Positions 24,368 through 40,572 of a stretch of DNA of 64,000 bases are shown here, one piece after another. The notes under the pieces were generated by a model. The model was not told where the DNA came from. It saw only the letters and a program-made list of their open reading frames with translations, and searched no databases. Numbering within the stretch: the stretch's first letter is position 1; each line of letters opens with the position of its first letter. The stretch spans positions 2,108,001-2,172,000 of the forward strand of contig JAWKWE010000004.1 of assembly GCA_041397645.1 (NCBI GenBank). The letters are read 5' to 3'. The position numbers and the translations under genes are program-made. This DNA comes from Hyphomicrobiaceae bacterium. Lineage in GTDB: Bacteria; Pseudomonadota; Alphaproteobacteria; Rhizobiales; Hyphomicrobiaceae.

Positions 24368-26458
24368 TCAGGCGTACTTCGCCTTAACTTCGTCAGCGAC
24401 GTTCTTGGGTACGTCGGAATAATGCGCGAACTGCATCGAATACTGCGCACGGCCCGTAGACATCGAGCGCAGCGTATTGATGTAGCCGAACATGTTTGCG
24501 AGCGGCACGTAAGCACGGATCACAGTCGCGTTGCCGCGCATCTGCTGATCACGAACCTGGCCGCGGCGAGAGTTCAGATCGCCGATGATGCCACCGACGA
24601 AATCACCCGGAGTGACGACCTCGACGTCCATGATCGGTTCGAGGATCTTCACACCGGCCTTCTCACAACCCTCTTTCATGGCCGCACGCGTCGCGATCTC
24701 GAATGCGATCGCGGACGAGTCCACTTCGTGGAACGCGCCGTCGTAGAGGTTGACCTTCATATCGACCATGGGAAAGCCGATGAGGATACCGTTGTCCCAA
24801 ACCGACTTGACGCCTTTTTCGACACCCGGGATGTATTCCTTGGGCACCGTGCCGCCAACAATGGTGGACTCAAACACATTGCCCTTGCCAGTCTCGTTGG
24901 GCTCGAGCTTCAGCTTGACGCGCGCGAACTGACCCGTGCCGCCCGTCTGCTTCTTATGCGTGTAGTCGATGTCGGTCGCGCGTGCGAGCGTCTCGCGGTA
25001 GGCAACCTGCGGCTGACCAACGGTAGCATCCACGCCGTAGGTGCGCTTCAGGATGTCGACCTTGATGTCGAGATGCAATTCGCCCATGCCCTTGAGGATG
25101 GTTTCGCCCGACTCCGGATGAACCGAAACGCGGAACGAGGGATCCTCAAGCGACAGCGTGTTGAGCGCGATCGCCATCTTCTCCTGATCGGCCTTTGTCT
25201 TTGGCTCGATCTTCATTTCGATGACGGGCTCAGGGAAATCCATCTTCTCGAGAATGACAGGCTTGTTGGGATCGCAGAGCGTCTCGCCCGTGCGGGTATC
25301 CTTCAGGCCTTGCAGAGCGACGATGTCACCTGCAAACGCCTCTTTAATTTCCTCGCGGTCAGCAGCGTGCATGAGATACATGCGGCCGGCGCGCTCTTTC
25401 TTGTCGCGCGTGGTGTTCGCGAGCGCCATGCCCTGCTCGAGCTTGCCCGAGTAGATACGGCAGAACGTGATCGAACCGACGTGTTCAAAGTTCATGATCT
25501 TGAAGGCGATCATGGCAAGCGGATCGGCATCGGTAGGACGGCGCGGAGCCTCAGCTTCCGTCTTGGGATCGATGCCCTTGTAGGCTTCGCGGTCAGACGG
25601 CGCAGGCAGGAAATCTACGACCGCGTCAAGCAAGGGCTGCACACCCTTGTTCTTGAACGCCGAGCCGCACATCATGGGGTAGAAGGTACCGGTGATCGTA
25701 GCCTTGCGGATGAGCTTGCGCAGCGTCTCCTCGTCGGGCTCGTTGCCCTCGAGATACGCTTCCATCGCAGTATCGTCCATTTCGACGGCAGCTTCGATCA
25801 TGGCGGCGCGATATTCTTCGGCCTTGTCTTTCAGGTCGGCCGGAATCTCGCCTTCAACCATCTTGGCGTCCTTGCCATCACCATCCCAGGTAATCGCAAT
25901 CATACGGATGAGGTCGATGACACCCTGGAAGTCGGACTCAGCTCCGATCGGGATCTGCAGCGGAACGGGACGCGCACCGAGCTTATCCTTGATGTCCTGA
26001 ACACACATGTAGAAGTCGGCACCGATCTTATCCATCTTGTTGGCGAAGATGATGCGCGGAACGTTATACTTGTCACCCTGACGCCAGACGGTCTCGGTCT
26101 GCGGCTCGACGCCCTGGTTGCTGTCGAGAACGCAAACGGCCCCGTCGAGCACGCGCAGCGAACGCTCGACTTCAATGGTGAAGTCGACGTGGCCTGGGGT
26201 GTCGATGATGTTCAAGCGGCGCTTGCGGCCATCGCGGCCCGGCCAGAAGCAGGTCGTCGCGGCCGACGTAATCGTAATACCGCGCTCAGCTTCCTGATCC
26301 ATGAAGTCCATCGTTGCGGCGCCGTCGTGGACTTCGCCGATCTTGTAGGATCTTCCGGTGTAATAAAGGATCCGCTCAGTGGTCGTGGTTTTTCCGGCAT
26401 CGATGTGGGCCATGATGCCGAAATTGCGGTAGTCCTCAATCGGGTATTGGCGGGCCAT
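24368..26458 (-). CDS. fusA: elongation factor G
   Basis: The 696-residue translocase has AHIDAGKTTTTERILYYTG (P-loop), the classical switch I with AERGITITSAATT, DTPGHVDFT and NKMDKIGADF. Domain IV ends in YDGAFHEVDSSAIAF and domain V includes EVVTPGDFVGGIIGDLNSRRG. In contrast to tuf, its switch I is canonical. It lies between rpsG and tuf as in the str operon. A hairpin (CCCCGGA/TCCGGGG) lies in the 124-base gap after it but has no U-run. Confidence 0.99.
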   Translation of the reverse strand: MARQYPIEDYRNFGIMAHIDAGKTTTTERILYYTGRSYKIGEVHDGAATMDFMDQEAERGITITSAATTCFWPGRDGRKRRLNIIDTPGHVDFTIEVERSLRVLDGAVCVLDSNQGVEPQTETVWRQGDKYNVPRIIFANKMDKIGADFYMCVQDIKDKLGARPVPLQIPIGAESDFQGVIDLIRMIAITWDGDGKDAKMVEGEIPADLKDKAEEYRAAMIEAAVEMDDTAMEAYLEGNEPDEETLRKLIRKATITGTFYPMMCGSAFKNKGVQPLLDAVVDFLPAPSDREAYKGIDPKTEAEAPRRPTDADPLAMIAFKIMNFEHVGSITFCRIYSGKLEQGMALANTTRDKKERAGRMYLMHAADREEIKEAFAGDIVALQGLKDTRTGETLCDPNKPVILEKMDFPEPVIEMKIEPKTKADQEKMAIALNTLSLEDPSFRVSVHPESGETILKGMGELHLDIKVDILKRTYGVDATVGQPQVAYRETLARATDIDYTHKKQTGGTGQFARVKLKLEPNETGKGNVFESTIVGGTVPKEYIPGVEKGVKSVWDNGILIGFPMVDMKVNLYDGAFHEVDSSAIAFEIATRAAMKEGCEKAGVKILEPIMDVEVVTPGDFVGGIIGDLNSRRGQVRDQQMRGNATVIRAYVPLANMFGYINTLRSMSTGRAQYSMQFAHYSDVPKNVADEVKAKYA

Positions 26459-26517
26459 AAGTTGCCTCGATAATCCGTTTCCTTTGCGCTCAGGCTGCCC
26501 TCTGGCAACCAGCGCAT

Positions 26518-26988
26518 TTACCAGCGGTAATGCGAGAACGCACGGTTGGCTTCCGCCATCTTGTGCGTGTCTTCGCGCTTCTTGACGGCCGTGCCGCGAT
26601 TGTTGGCAGCATCCAAAAGCTCACCTGAGAGCTTGTCGACCATCGTGTTCTCGTTACGGGAGCGTGCCGCGGAAATGATCCAACGGATCGCTAGCGCCTG
26701 ACGGCGCTCGTTTCGAACTTCGACCGGCACCTGATAGGTGGCACCACCTACGCGGCGCGAGCGGACTTCGACAGCCGGCATAACGTTGTCGAGCGCCTGC
26801 TTGAATAGCTCCAGGGCATTGGCCTTGGCCTTCGCTTCCATCTTGTCGAACGCACCATAGACCATGCGCTCGGCAACCGACTTCTTGCCGTCTTCCATCA
26901 CCGCATTCATAAACTTGGTGACGACAAGGTCGTTGAACTTCGGATCCGGGATCACTTCCCGCTTTTGCGCCGCGTGACGACGAGACAT
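26518..26988 (-). CDS. rpsG: 30S ribosomal protein S7
   Basis: The 156-residue protein has MSRRHAAQKREVIPDPKF, then VRSRRVGGATYQVPVEVR and RWIISAARSRNENTM. S7 starts assembly of the 30S head and contacts E-site tRNA. In E. coli it represses the str operon; no site for this is evident here. Confidence 0.99.
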   Translation of the reverse strand: MSRRHAAQKREVIPDPKFNDLVVTKFMNAVMEDGKKSVAERMVYGAFDKMEAKAKANALELFKQALDNVMPAVEVRSRRVGGATYQVPVEVRNERRQALAIRWIISAARSRNENTMVDKLSGELLDAANNRGTAVKKREDTHKMAEANRAFSHYRW

Positions 26989-27053
26989 CCTTGTGTCCTT
27001 CGCTTCGAATTCTGTTTCCGATCAGGGCCGAACGAGCCGACCCGGCTGCATTC

Positions 27054-27425
27054 TTACTTCGGCCGCTTAGCGCCGTACTTGGAGCGCCGCTGACGGCGGG
27101 CGGAGACGCCCTGAGTATCGAGCACGCCGCGGATGATGTGATAACGAACGCCCGGCAAGTCCTTCACACGGCCGCCGCGGATGAGAACCACGGAATGCTC
27201 CTGAAGGTTGTGACCCTCACCCGGGATGTAGCCAATGACCTCATAGCCGTTGGTCAGGCGGATCTTCGCGACCTTACGGAGTGCCGAGTTGGGCTTCTTC
27301 GGCGTCGTTGTATAGACGCGAGTGCACACGCCACGCTTTTGCGGGCAGGCATCCATATGGCGAGACTTCTCGCGATAGGTCTTCTGCTCCCGGGGCTTCC
27401 GGATCAACTGTTGTATCGTCGGCAT
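27054..27425 (-). CDS. rpsL: 30S ribosomal protein S12
   Basis: The 123-residue protein has CPQKRGVCTRVYTTTPKKPNS and GYIPGEGHNLQEHSVVLIRG, then VKDLPGVRYHIIRG. The lysine of TTPKKPNS, where substitutions give streptomycin resistance, is the wild-type residue. S12 monitors the decoding centre. It is the first gene of the str operon, preceded by a likely promoter about 250 bases upstream. Confidence 0.99.
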   Translation of the reverse strand: MPTIQQLIRKPREQKTYREKSRHMDACPQKRGVCTRVYTTTPKKPNSALRKVAKIRLTNGYEVIGYIPGEGHNLQEHSVVLIRGGRVKDLPGVRYHIIRGVLDTQGVSARRQRRSKYGAKRPK

Positions 27426-27669
27426 TCGCCAAATCCTGCCTTCGTGTCATAAACTTCGGCGCGTCCATTATGGAAATGCGCCAAGCAACCCTGCCAGGCG
27501 GCGCAAACGGCGCCCCTAGCATGAAAAAACCAGAGGATCTTGCCGCCCGGAGGACGACAGATCATGGTCCGTCGATGTGCTCTGCTTTAGTGAACGGTAG
27601 CGTCTAGGCCGGCGTCGCATCCCAAAAGGGCGCCGAAGAGGGCCTACCGCCTACCGTGAGAGTGGGGGA

Positions 27670-27698
27670 GCTATATACACGGGTTTCATATTGGTCAA
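27670..27698 (-). promoter_or_regulatory. likely promoter of the str operon (rpsL-rpsG-fusA-tuf)
   Basis: On the minus strand TTGACC (27693-27698) and TATAGC (27670-27675) are separated by 17 bases; a second -10 reading, TATATA, gives 15. This is the best sigma-70-type match in the gap and follows the rpoC terminator. The start point would lie near 27663. Confidence 0.65.
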
Positions 27699-27804
27699 CA
27701 CTCAGAGACCCGCGATTTCAAATTATTTTGCGCCAGCGAAGCCTGTAAGCGAAAAAAGCGGCTGCGACGTGGTGTCTTTCGCGCCAAGTCACCACCAATC
27801 CGAG

Positions 27805-27850
27805 CTAAAATTCTAACGAAAGACGGCCGCGAAGCTTGTTCGCGGCCGTC
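27805..27850 (-). terminator. intrinsic terminator after rpoC
   Basis: A perfect 12-base-pair stem (GACGGCCGCGAA at 27839-27850 on the minus strand paired with TTCGCGGCCGTC at 27822-27833, five-base loop) is followed on the minus strand by TTTCGTTAGAATTTT. It lies 26 bases past the rpoC stop. Confidence 0.85.
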
Positions 27851-27876
27851 CGTTTTCTCATCGTTCGTTTTGCCCC

Positions 27877-32100
<4,224 letters not shown>

Positions 32101-32231
32101 CAGCTCTCTCCTCGTGAGACCGATGGGGGCATCGGCCTCGAAAATTCCGTAAAGTCTCGCGGCTCGCGCCGCCAATCGCGTCGCGAGAGCCTCGCATCAT
32201 CAGGGACACGAAGCTCTCGCTATGGACCTGG

Positions 32232-36383
<4,152 letters not shown>

Positions 36384-36475
36384 GTCCGCTCCTATGCTCG
36401 TGTTGGCGGGCGAATCCCGCAATCAAATCGTGTCGTTCGATGCCGTCGGCCTTATCAGCCTCTTGAAACGGCTCA

Positions 36476-36521
36476 CCGGAGGGTTCTTTTTGGGACTTCC
36501 GATCCCAAGAGAACCCTCCGG
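36476..36521 (-). promoter_or_regulatory. long hairpin in the rplL-rpoB spacer
   Basis: A perfect 12-base-pair stem (CCGGAGGGTTCT with AGAACCCTCCGG), a small asymmetric internal loop and a further six base pairs (TTGGGA with TCCCAA) close a seven-base loop. There is no U-run, so it is probably an RNA processing or attenuation element comparable in position to the RNase III site in the E. coli rplL-rpoB spacer. Confidence 0.6.
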
Positions 36522-36578
36522 AAAGACGTTCCTTTTGCCCCGCGAGCAAGATGCGCATCGCGGAGAACACAAGTGAGC

Positions 36579-36607
36579 GGGTGTCCCGACAAGATGACGG
36601 GACACCC
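36579..36607 (-). promoter_or_regulatory. hairpin just after rplL
   Basis: A perfect ten-base-pair stem (GGGTGTCCCG with CGGGACACCC, nine-base loop) begins seven bases past the rplL stop. The following minus-strand sequence GCTCACTTGTG is not U-rich, so termination would be partial at most. It may set the ratio of L7/L12 to RNA polymerase transcripts. Confidence 0.55.
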
Positions 36608-36614
36608 AGCCGAA

Positions 36615-36992
36615 TTACTTCAGCTCGACCTTTGCGCCCTGGTCCTCAAGCTGCTTCTTCAGCTTGGCGGCCTCGTCCTTGGAGACGCCTTCCTTCACAG
36701 CCTTGTTGCCAGCTTCGACGAGGTCCTTGGCTTCCTTCAGACCCAGGCCCGTGATGGCGCGGACTTCCTTGATGACGTTGATCTTCTTGTCGCCACCAGC
36801 GATGAGGAACACGGTGAACTCCGTCTTCTCCTCGACGGGAGCGGCGCCAGCGCCGCCAGCCGCGGGAGCAGCAACGGCAACGGCGGCCGCAGCCGACACG
36901 CCCCACTTCTCCTCGAGAGCCTTCGCAAGCTCAGCGGCTTCCAGAACGGTCAGGCTGGAGAGATCATCAACGATCTTTTCAATCTTCGACAT
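36615..36992 (-). CDS. rplL: 50S ribosomal protein L7/L12
   Basis: The ATG at 36992 is preceded by GGAAG and starts MSKIEKIVDDLSSLT. The 125-residue protein has the N-terminal dimerisation domain, an Ala/Gly/Pro hinge (VAAPAAGGAGAAP) at about residues 40-52 and the C-terminal factor-binding domain (KINVIKEVRAITGLGLKEAK). It forms the flexible stalk that recruits translation GTPases. An open frame upstream of this start overlaps the rplJ spacer and is not used. Confidence 0.99.
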   Translation of the reverse strand: MSKIEKIVDDLSSLTVLEAAELAKALEEKWGVSAAAAVAVAAPAAGGAGAAPVEEKTEFTVFLIAGGDKKINVIKEVRAITGLGLKEAKDLVEAGNKAVKEGVSKDEAAKLKKQLEDQGAKVELK

Positions 36993-37088
36993 AATGTACT
37001 TCCTTCGGTTTGAACCAGTTGGTTGAGTGCAGCCAGTGGCTGCCAATCGTGCTTTTCATCGAGGCCCACTTGGAGGCCTCTCCCGAAA

Positions 37089-37607
37089 TCAAGCGGCCTC
37101 TTCCTGCGATGCCTTTGCCTGAATGACGCGAGCCAGCTTTGCACCGGGCTCCTTGACCGTGCGGGCGATCTTGGTCGCCGGCGCGTTGAGAAGACCGATA
37201 AGCTTTGCGCGCAGTTCATCGAGCGAGGGCAGTTCGGCGAGCGCCTTCACGCCATTTGCGTCGAGGACGTTGGTGCCCATCGAGCCACCAAGAACGATCA
37301 GTTTCTCGTTCTTCTTGGCAAACTCGACAGAGACCTTGGCGGCAGTGATCGGGTCCTTCGAGTAGGCCAGGACCGTGGGTCCCGTCAGAAGGTCGGCGAT
37401 GCCGCTGTAGTCGGTGTCCTTGAGCGCAATCTTGGCGAGCCGGTTCTTGGCCACCTTGACCTTGCCGCCGGCAGCTTTGAGCTGCTGACGGAACTGGGTC
37501 ATCTGAGCGACCGTGAGACCGGTATAGTGGGAGACAACGACAACGCCCGTGTCCTTGAACACGCCGTTGAGGTTATCGATGAGCTCACGTTTCGCGGCTC
37601 TATCCAC
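37089..37607 (-). CDS. rplJ: 50S ribosomal protein L10
   Basis: I place the start at the GTG at 37607 (VDRAAKRELIDNLNG), seven bases after AGGAG; the frame is open further upstream, but that part (basic, Ser/Arg-rich) is unlike L10. The 172-residue protein has VVVSHYTGLTVAQMTQFRQ and the C-terminal helix that carries L7/L12 dimers. In E. coli L10-L7/L12 represses its own operon by binding the rplJ leader; the 346-base leader here is suitable for this. Confidence 0.97.
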   Translation of the reverse strand: MDRAAKRELIDNLNGVFKDTGVVVVSHYTGLTVAQMTQFRQQLKAAGGKVKVAKNRLAKIALKDTDYSGIADLLTGPTVLAYSKDPITAAKVSVEFAKKNEKLIVLGGSMGTNVLDANGVKALAELPSLDELRAKLIGLLNAPATKIARTVKEPGAKLARVIQAKASQEEAA

Positions 37608-37953
37608 GTCTCGTCTCCTGCTTGCGGATCTTTCCTCTTGCGAGCCGATCCGCGGGGTTGCACCTTGCCGCTCTCTCCTCTTCGAAGAGGGCGACGGTTG
37701 GTCTGTCCTTACTACCGGCAACCTCCGTTAAGAGGCGGCACGGTGCTGACCCAGAAGGTTCAAACCGGATAATCGGGTTGCCCCGGCGATCCAGCCGTCT
37801 TCTGTCTCATGCGGGCCCTCGGTCTTGAGAGACTTAGGAGCCTTGCGGAAAGTCCGCCGGGCTCACCCACAATCTCGGACAGTGAACCGGACCGATGCTC
37901 GAAGAGCCCCGGCCCGGGGCATTCCAGGTTGCCCTGGAAACTCGTGTCGTGCC
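37608..37953 (-). promoter_or_regulatory. rplJ leader region (346 bases, no gene)
   Basis: This gap between rplA and rplJ is without a gene. On its rplA side it contains a seven-base-pair stem-loop (TTCCAGG at 37933-37939 in the minus sense, paired with CCTGGAA at 37922-37928) and a compact GCCCCGGCCCGGGGC palindrome at 37906-37920. A purine-rich AGGAG precedes the GTG start. Its position and length fit an L10-binding autoregulatory leader, which I infer from position rather than from a matched motif. Confidence 0.5.
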
Positions 37954-38709
37954 TTAGACCACAGGGCCCGAGGCGACGGTCGTCGTGTCGATCTTGAGGC
38001 CAGGGCCCATCGTCGAAGACAGCGAGACCTTCTTGACGTATGTGCCCTTGGAGCCCTGCGGCTTGGCCTTGACCACAGCGTCAACGAACGCCTTGATGTT
38101 CTCCACCAGCGCCGCTTCCGTGAAGGAAGCCTTGCCGACGCCAGCGTGGATGATGCCGGCCTTCTCGACGCGGAACTCCACCGAGCCACCCTTTGCACCT
38201 TTGACGGCGCCCGTGACGTCCATAGTGACCGTACCGACGCGCGGGTTCGGCATCAGACCACGCGGACCCAGCACCTTACCGAGACGGCCGACGAGGCCCA
38301 TCATGTCCGGCGTCGCGATGCAGCGGTCGAAGTTGATCGTGCCCTTGGAGACGATCTCGACCAGATCTTCCGCACCGACGATGTCTGCTCCGGCAGCCTT
38401 CGCCTCATCGGCCTTGGCGCCCTTGGCGAACACAGCGACGCGCGCAGTCCGGCCGGAACCGTTGGGCAGGTTGCACACGCCGCGGACCATCTGGTCGGCG
38501 TGCTTGGGATCAACACCCAGGTTCATGGCGATCTCGACCGTTTCATCGAACTTCGCCTTGGCGCGGGATTTGATAATCTTGACGGCCTCATCGACAGGGT
38601 AGGACTTGCCCGCGGGCAGACCCTGTTTGACGGCCAGCATGCGCTTGCCACCGGCAAGACGTGTCGCCTTGATCTGCTCGGGCGAAAGCTTTGCTTTGTT
38701 ATCAGCCAT
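37954..38709 (-). CDS. rplA: 50S ribosomal protein L1
   Basis: The 251-residue protein has the SKGTINFDRCIATPDMM and KVLGPRGLMPNPRVGTV blocks of L1 and a C-terminal IDTTTV. An N-terminal extension of about 17 residues (ADNKAKLSPEQIKATRL) precedes the core relative to E. coli. GGAG lies nine bases from the ATG. L1 forms the mobile stalk at the E site and represses rplKA in E. coli. Confidence 0.98.
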   Translation of the reverse strand: MADNKAKLSPEQIKATRLAGGKRMLAVKQGLPAGKSYPVDEAVKIIKSRAKAKFDETVEIAMNLGVDPKHADQMVRGVCNLPNGSGRTARVAVFAKGAKADEAKAAGADIVGAEDLVEIVSKGTINFDRCIATPDMMGLVGRLGKVLGPRGLMPNPRVGTVTMDVTGAVKGAKGGSVEFRVEKAGIIHAGVGKASFTEAALVENIKAFVDAVVKAKPQGSKGTYVKKVSLSSTMGPGLKIDTTTVASGPVV

Positions 38710-38715
38710 TGTTTT

Positions 38716-39162
38716 TTACTCCGCCACCGTGAGACCCATCGAGCGCGCGCTGCCCGCAAGGGTCCGCGCGGCGGCTTCGATATCGTCGGTGTTCATGTCC
38801 TTCATCTTGACCTTCGCGATGTCGCGAAGCTGCGCCATCGTCACGTTTCCGGCCACAGCGCGACCCGGCTCCTTGGAGCCCGTGCCGCCCTTGCCCGTCG
38901 GGCGCAGACCGGCGGCCTTCTTGATGAGATACGTGGCAGGCGGCGTGCGCATCTCGAAGGTGAAGGAACGGTCGGAATAGACCGTGATCTTCACCGGGAT
39001 GGGCGTGCCCTGCTCGATGTCCTTCGTCTTGGCGTTGAAGGATTTGCAGAACTCCATGATGTTGACGCCGCGCTGGCCAAGCGCGGGACCGATTGGCGGC
39101 GAGGGATTCGCTGCGCCTGCCGGCACCTGAAGGTTGATGTAGCCGTCAATTTTCTTCGCCAT
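38716..39162 (-). CDS. rplK: 50S ribosomal protein L11
   Basis: The ATG at 39162 follows GGGGAG and starts MAKKIDGYINLQVPAG. The 148-residue protein has NPSPPIGPALGQRGVNIMEF, the thiostrepton-binding proline region, and MGLTVAE at the C terminus. It is seven bases before rplA, which is probably co-translated with it. Confidence 0.99.
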   Translation of the reverse strand: MAKKIDGYINLQVPAGAANPSPPIGPALGQRGVNIMEFCKSFNAKTKDIEQGTPIPVKITVYSDRSFTFEMRTPPATYLIKKAAGLRPTGKGGTGSKEPGRAVAGNVTMAQLRDIAKVKMKDMNTDDIEAAARTLAGSARSMGLTVAE

Positions 39163-39194
39163 GGTCTCCCCTAGCTCACTGAAGGACACTCAAA

Positions 39195-39270
39195 GCGCCT
39201 TGGCGAAGGCGCCTCTGGTCCAGGGTTAGCGGTTCAGCGGGCATGGACTTTCAAGAAAGTCCGTTTGCCC
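39195..39270 (-). promoter_or_regulatory. paired hairpins in the rplK leader
   Basis: In the 238-base gap between nusG and rplK there are two stem-loops: GCGCCTT with AAGGCGC (39195-39201 and 39206-39212), and GGACTTTC with GAAAGTCC (39245-39252 and 39255-39262), flanked by GGGCA and TGCCC. They lie 35-110 bases upstream of rplK and are candidates for L1-dependent control. No U-run follows them. Confidence 0.45.
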
Positions 39271-39400
39271 TCCCGCACGTCATTGCCGACGATGATTTCA
39301 TCTCCGGCAATTCCCGGCGAAACCGCCGGTAGCTTCGGTCCGATCACTGCACACGCCATCTGCCTGCGAAAATTCAGACAGACGACTTTTAGCGCGGCAA

Positions 39401-39976
39401 TCAGCTTGCAATCTTCTCCACTTGGCCGAACTCGAGTTCGACCGGCGTTGGCCGTCCGAAAATCGACACGGCCACCTTGAGGCGCGAACGCTCCTCGTCC
39501 ACCTCTTCGACAACGCCCGTAAACGAAGCGAACGGGCCGTCGGCAACCTTGACGTTCTCGCCGACCTCGAAAGTGATCGTGGGCTTGGGACGCTCCACAC
39601 CCTCTTTCACCTGATTGAGGATGCGCATTGCTTCATCCTCGGAAATCGGCATCGGCTTATTGTCGGCGCCAAGAAAGCCCGTGACCTTCGGTGTATTCTT
39701 GATCATGACGAACGCAGCGTCCGTCATCTTCATCTTAACCAGCACATAGCCGGGCAGAAATTTGCGCTCGGCCTGGATCTTGCGACCACGCTTGACTTCC
39801 ACTACCTCCTCGGTCGGCACGACAATCTCTTCGAACAAATGCTCAAGATTACCCGCCTTCGCGCGCTCGCGGATGGCGTCCGCCACCTTGCGCTCGAAGT
39901 TCGTATAGGCGTGGACGATATACCAGCGCGTGCCAGGCACCGTCGTTTTGTCTTCGCGTTGCTGCGCGAGCGTCAT
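39401..39976 (-). CDS. nusG: transcription termination/antitermination factor NusG
   Basis: The 191-residue factor has the NGN domain (RWYIVHAYTNFERKVADAI, then FLPGYVLVKMKMTD) and the C-terminal KOW domain (VADGPFASFTGVVEEVDEE). The N-terminal 15 residues are extra compared with E. coli. NusG links RNA polymerase to Rho or to ribosomal S10. It lies 28 bases after secE. Confidence 0.99.
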   Translation of the reverse strand: MTLAQQREDKTTVPGTRWYIVHAYTNFERKVADAIRERAKAGNLEHLFEEIVVPTEEVVEVKRGRKIQAERKFLPGYVLVKMKMTDAAFVMIKNTPKVTGFLGADNKPMPISEDEAMRILNQVKEGVERPKPTITFEVGENVKVADGPFASFTGVVEEVDEERSRLKVAVSIFGRPTPVELEFGQVEKIAS

Positions 39977-40004
39977 CTTTACTTGCCCTCTCGCCTGCTA
40001 GTCA

Positions 40005-40202
40005 CTAGGCGCCCAAGCCTAAGACGAGGCGCACAATCCAACTCAAAGCCTGATCGACTACCAAAAAGAATATAGAGGCGAGCGCGACCATGATGAGAAC
40101 CATCACAGTCGTGATCCAAACCTCTTTGCGCGTCGGCCAGGTGACTTTGGCAGTTTCTTGCCTGACTTCCTGAATAAACGCGATCGGGTTCAACTTCGCC
40201 AT
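40005..40202 (-). CDS. secE: Sec translocase subunit SecE
   Basis: The ATG at 40202 starts MAKLNPIAFIQEVRQE, ten bases after AGGA. The 65-residue protein is the short single-helix type: an amphipathic segment with VTWPTRKEVW, then TTVMVLIMVALASIFFLVVD as the membrane helix. It clamps SecY. Confidence 0.97.
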   Translation of the reverse strand: MAKLNPIAFIQEVRQETAKVTWPTRKEVWITTVMVLIMVALASIFFLVVDQALSWIVRLVLGLGA

Positions 40203-40293
40203 TAAACTGCAATCCTGATAGGGCATGCGACAACTCGCCGCAACCTGCCTCGGACGTTTCCGGGGCCGGCGCCGCGAGTCAGACCGGGAGCAA

Positions 40294-40369
40294 TGGCAGG
40301 GGCGGAGGGTCTCGAACCCCCGACCTTCGGTTTTGGAGACCGACGCTCTACCAATTGAGCTACACCCCT
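40294..40369 (-). tRNA. tRNA-Trp (anticodon CCA)
   Basis: The 76-base gene folds as a cloverleaf with acceptor arms AGGGGTG (40363-40369) and CGCCCCT (40298-40304), discriminator G and an encoded CCA end at 40294-40296. The anticodon loop is CTCCAAA, giving CCA. The T loop has GTTCGAG. Placement just upstream of secE is the conserved alphaproteobacterial arrangement. Confidence 0.97.
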
Positions 40370-40572
40370 AGAAAGCCCCACAATTGCGGTGCTTACATTG
40401 GGCCGAATTGTTCCAAGGCCCGTCTCCTTAGACTATGTTTAAGCGTTTGTCACCCACTGCATTAGGTATTTTGCTGCGCCGCCATGCTGACGCCAAAATC
40501 GGCCCCTGGTCCGCACATTTTGTGGCAAAAAACCCGACACAAGCCTTTGAAATATATAAAATGGTTCGCGGC

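Larger units (their letters stand above)
27426..27876 (-). other. 451-base intergenic region between rpoC and rpsL
   Basis: No gene is supported here. From the rpoC side it holds the rpoC terminator (27805-27850), a likely str-operon promoter (27670-27698) and a leader of about 235 bases before rpsL. Open frames in the leader overlap the rpsL gene in other frames and lack ribosome-binding sites, so I do not call them. Confidence 0.75.

Noticed and set aside
40435..40572. N-terminal 46 codons of the open frame before the DMP19-like protein
   Set aside because: No ribosome-binding site precedes the earlier ATGs, and starting at 40573 yields a proper signal peptide.
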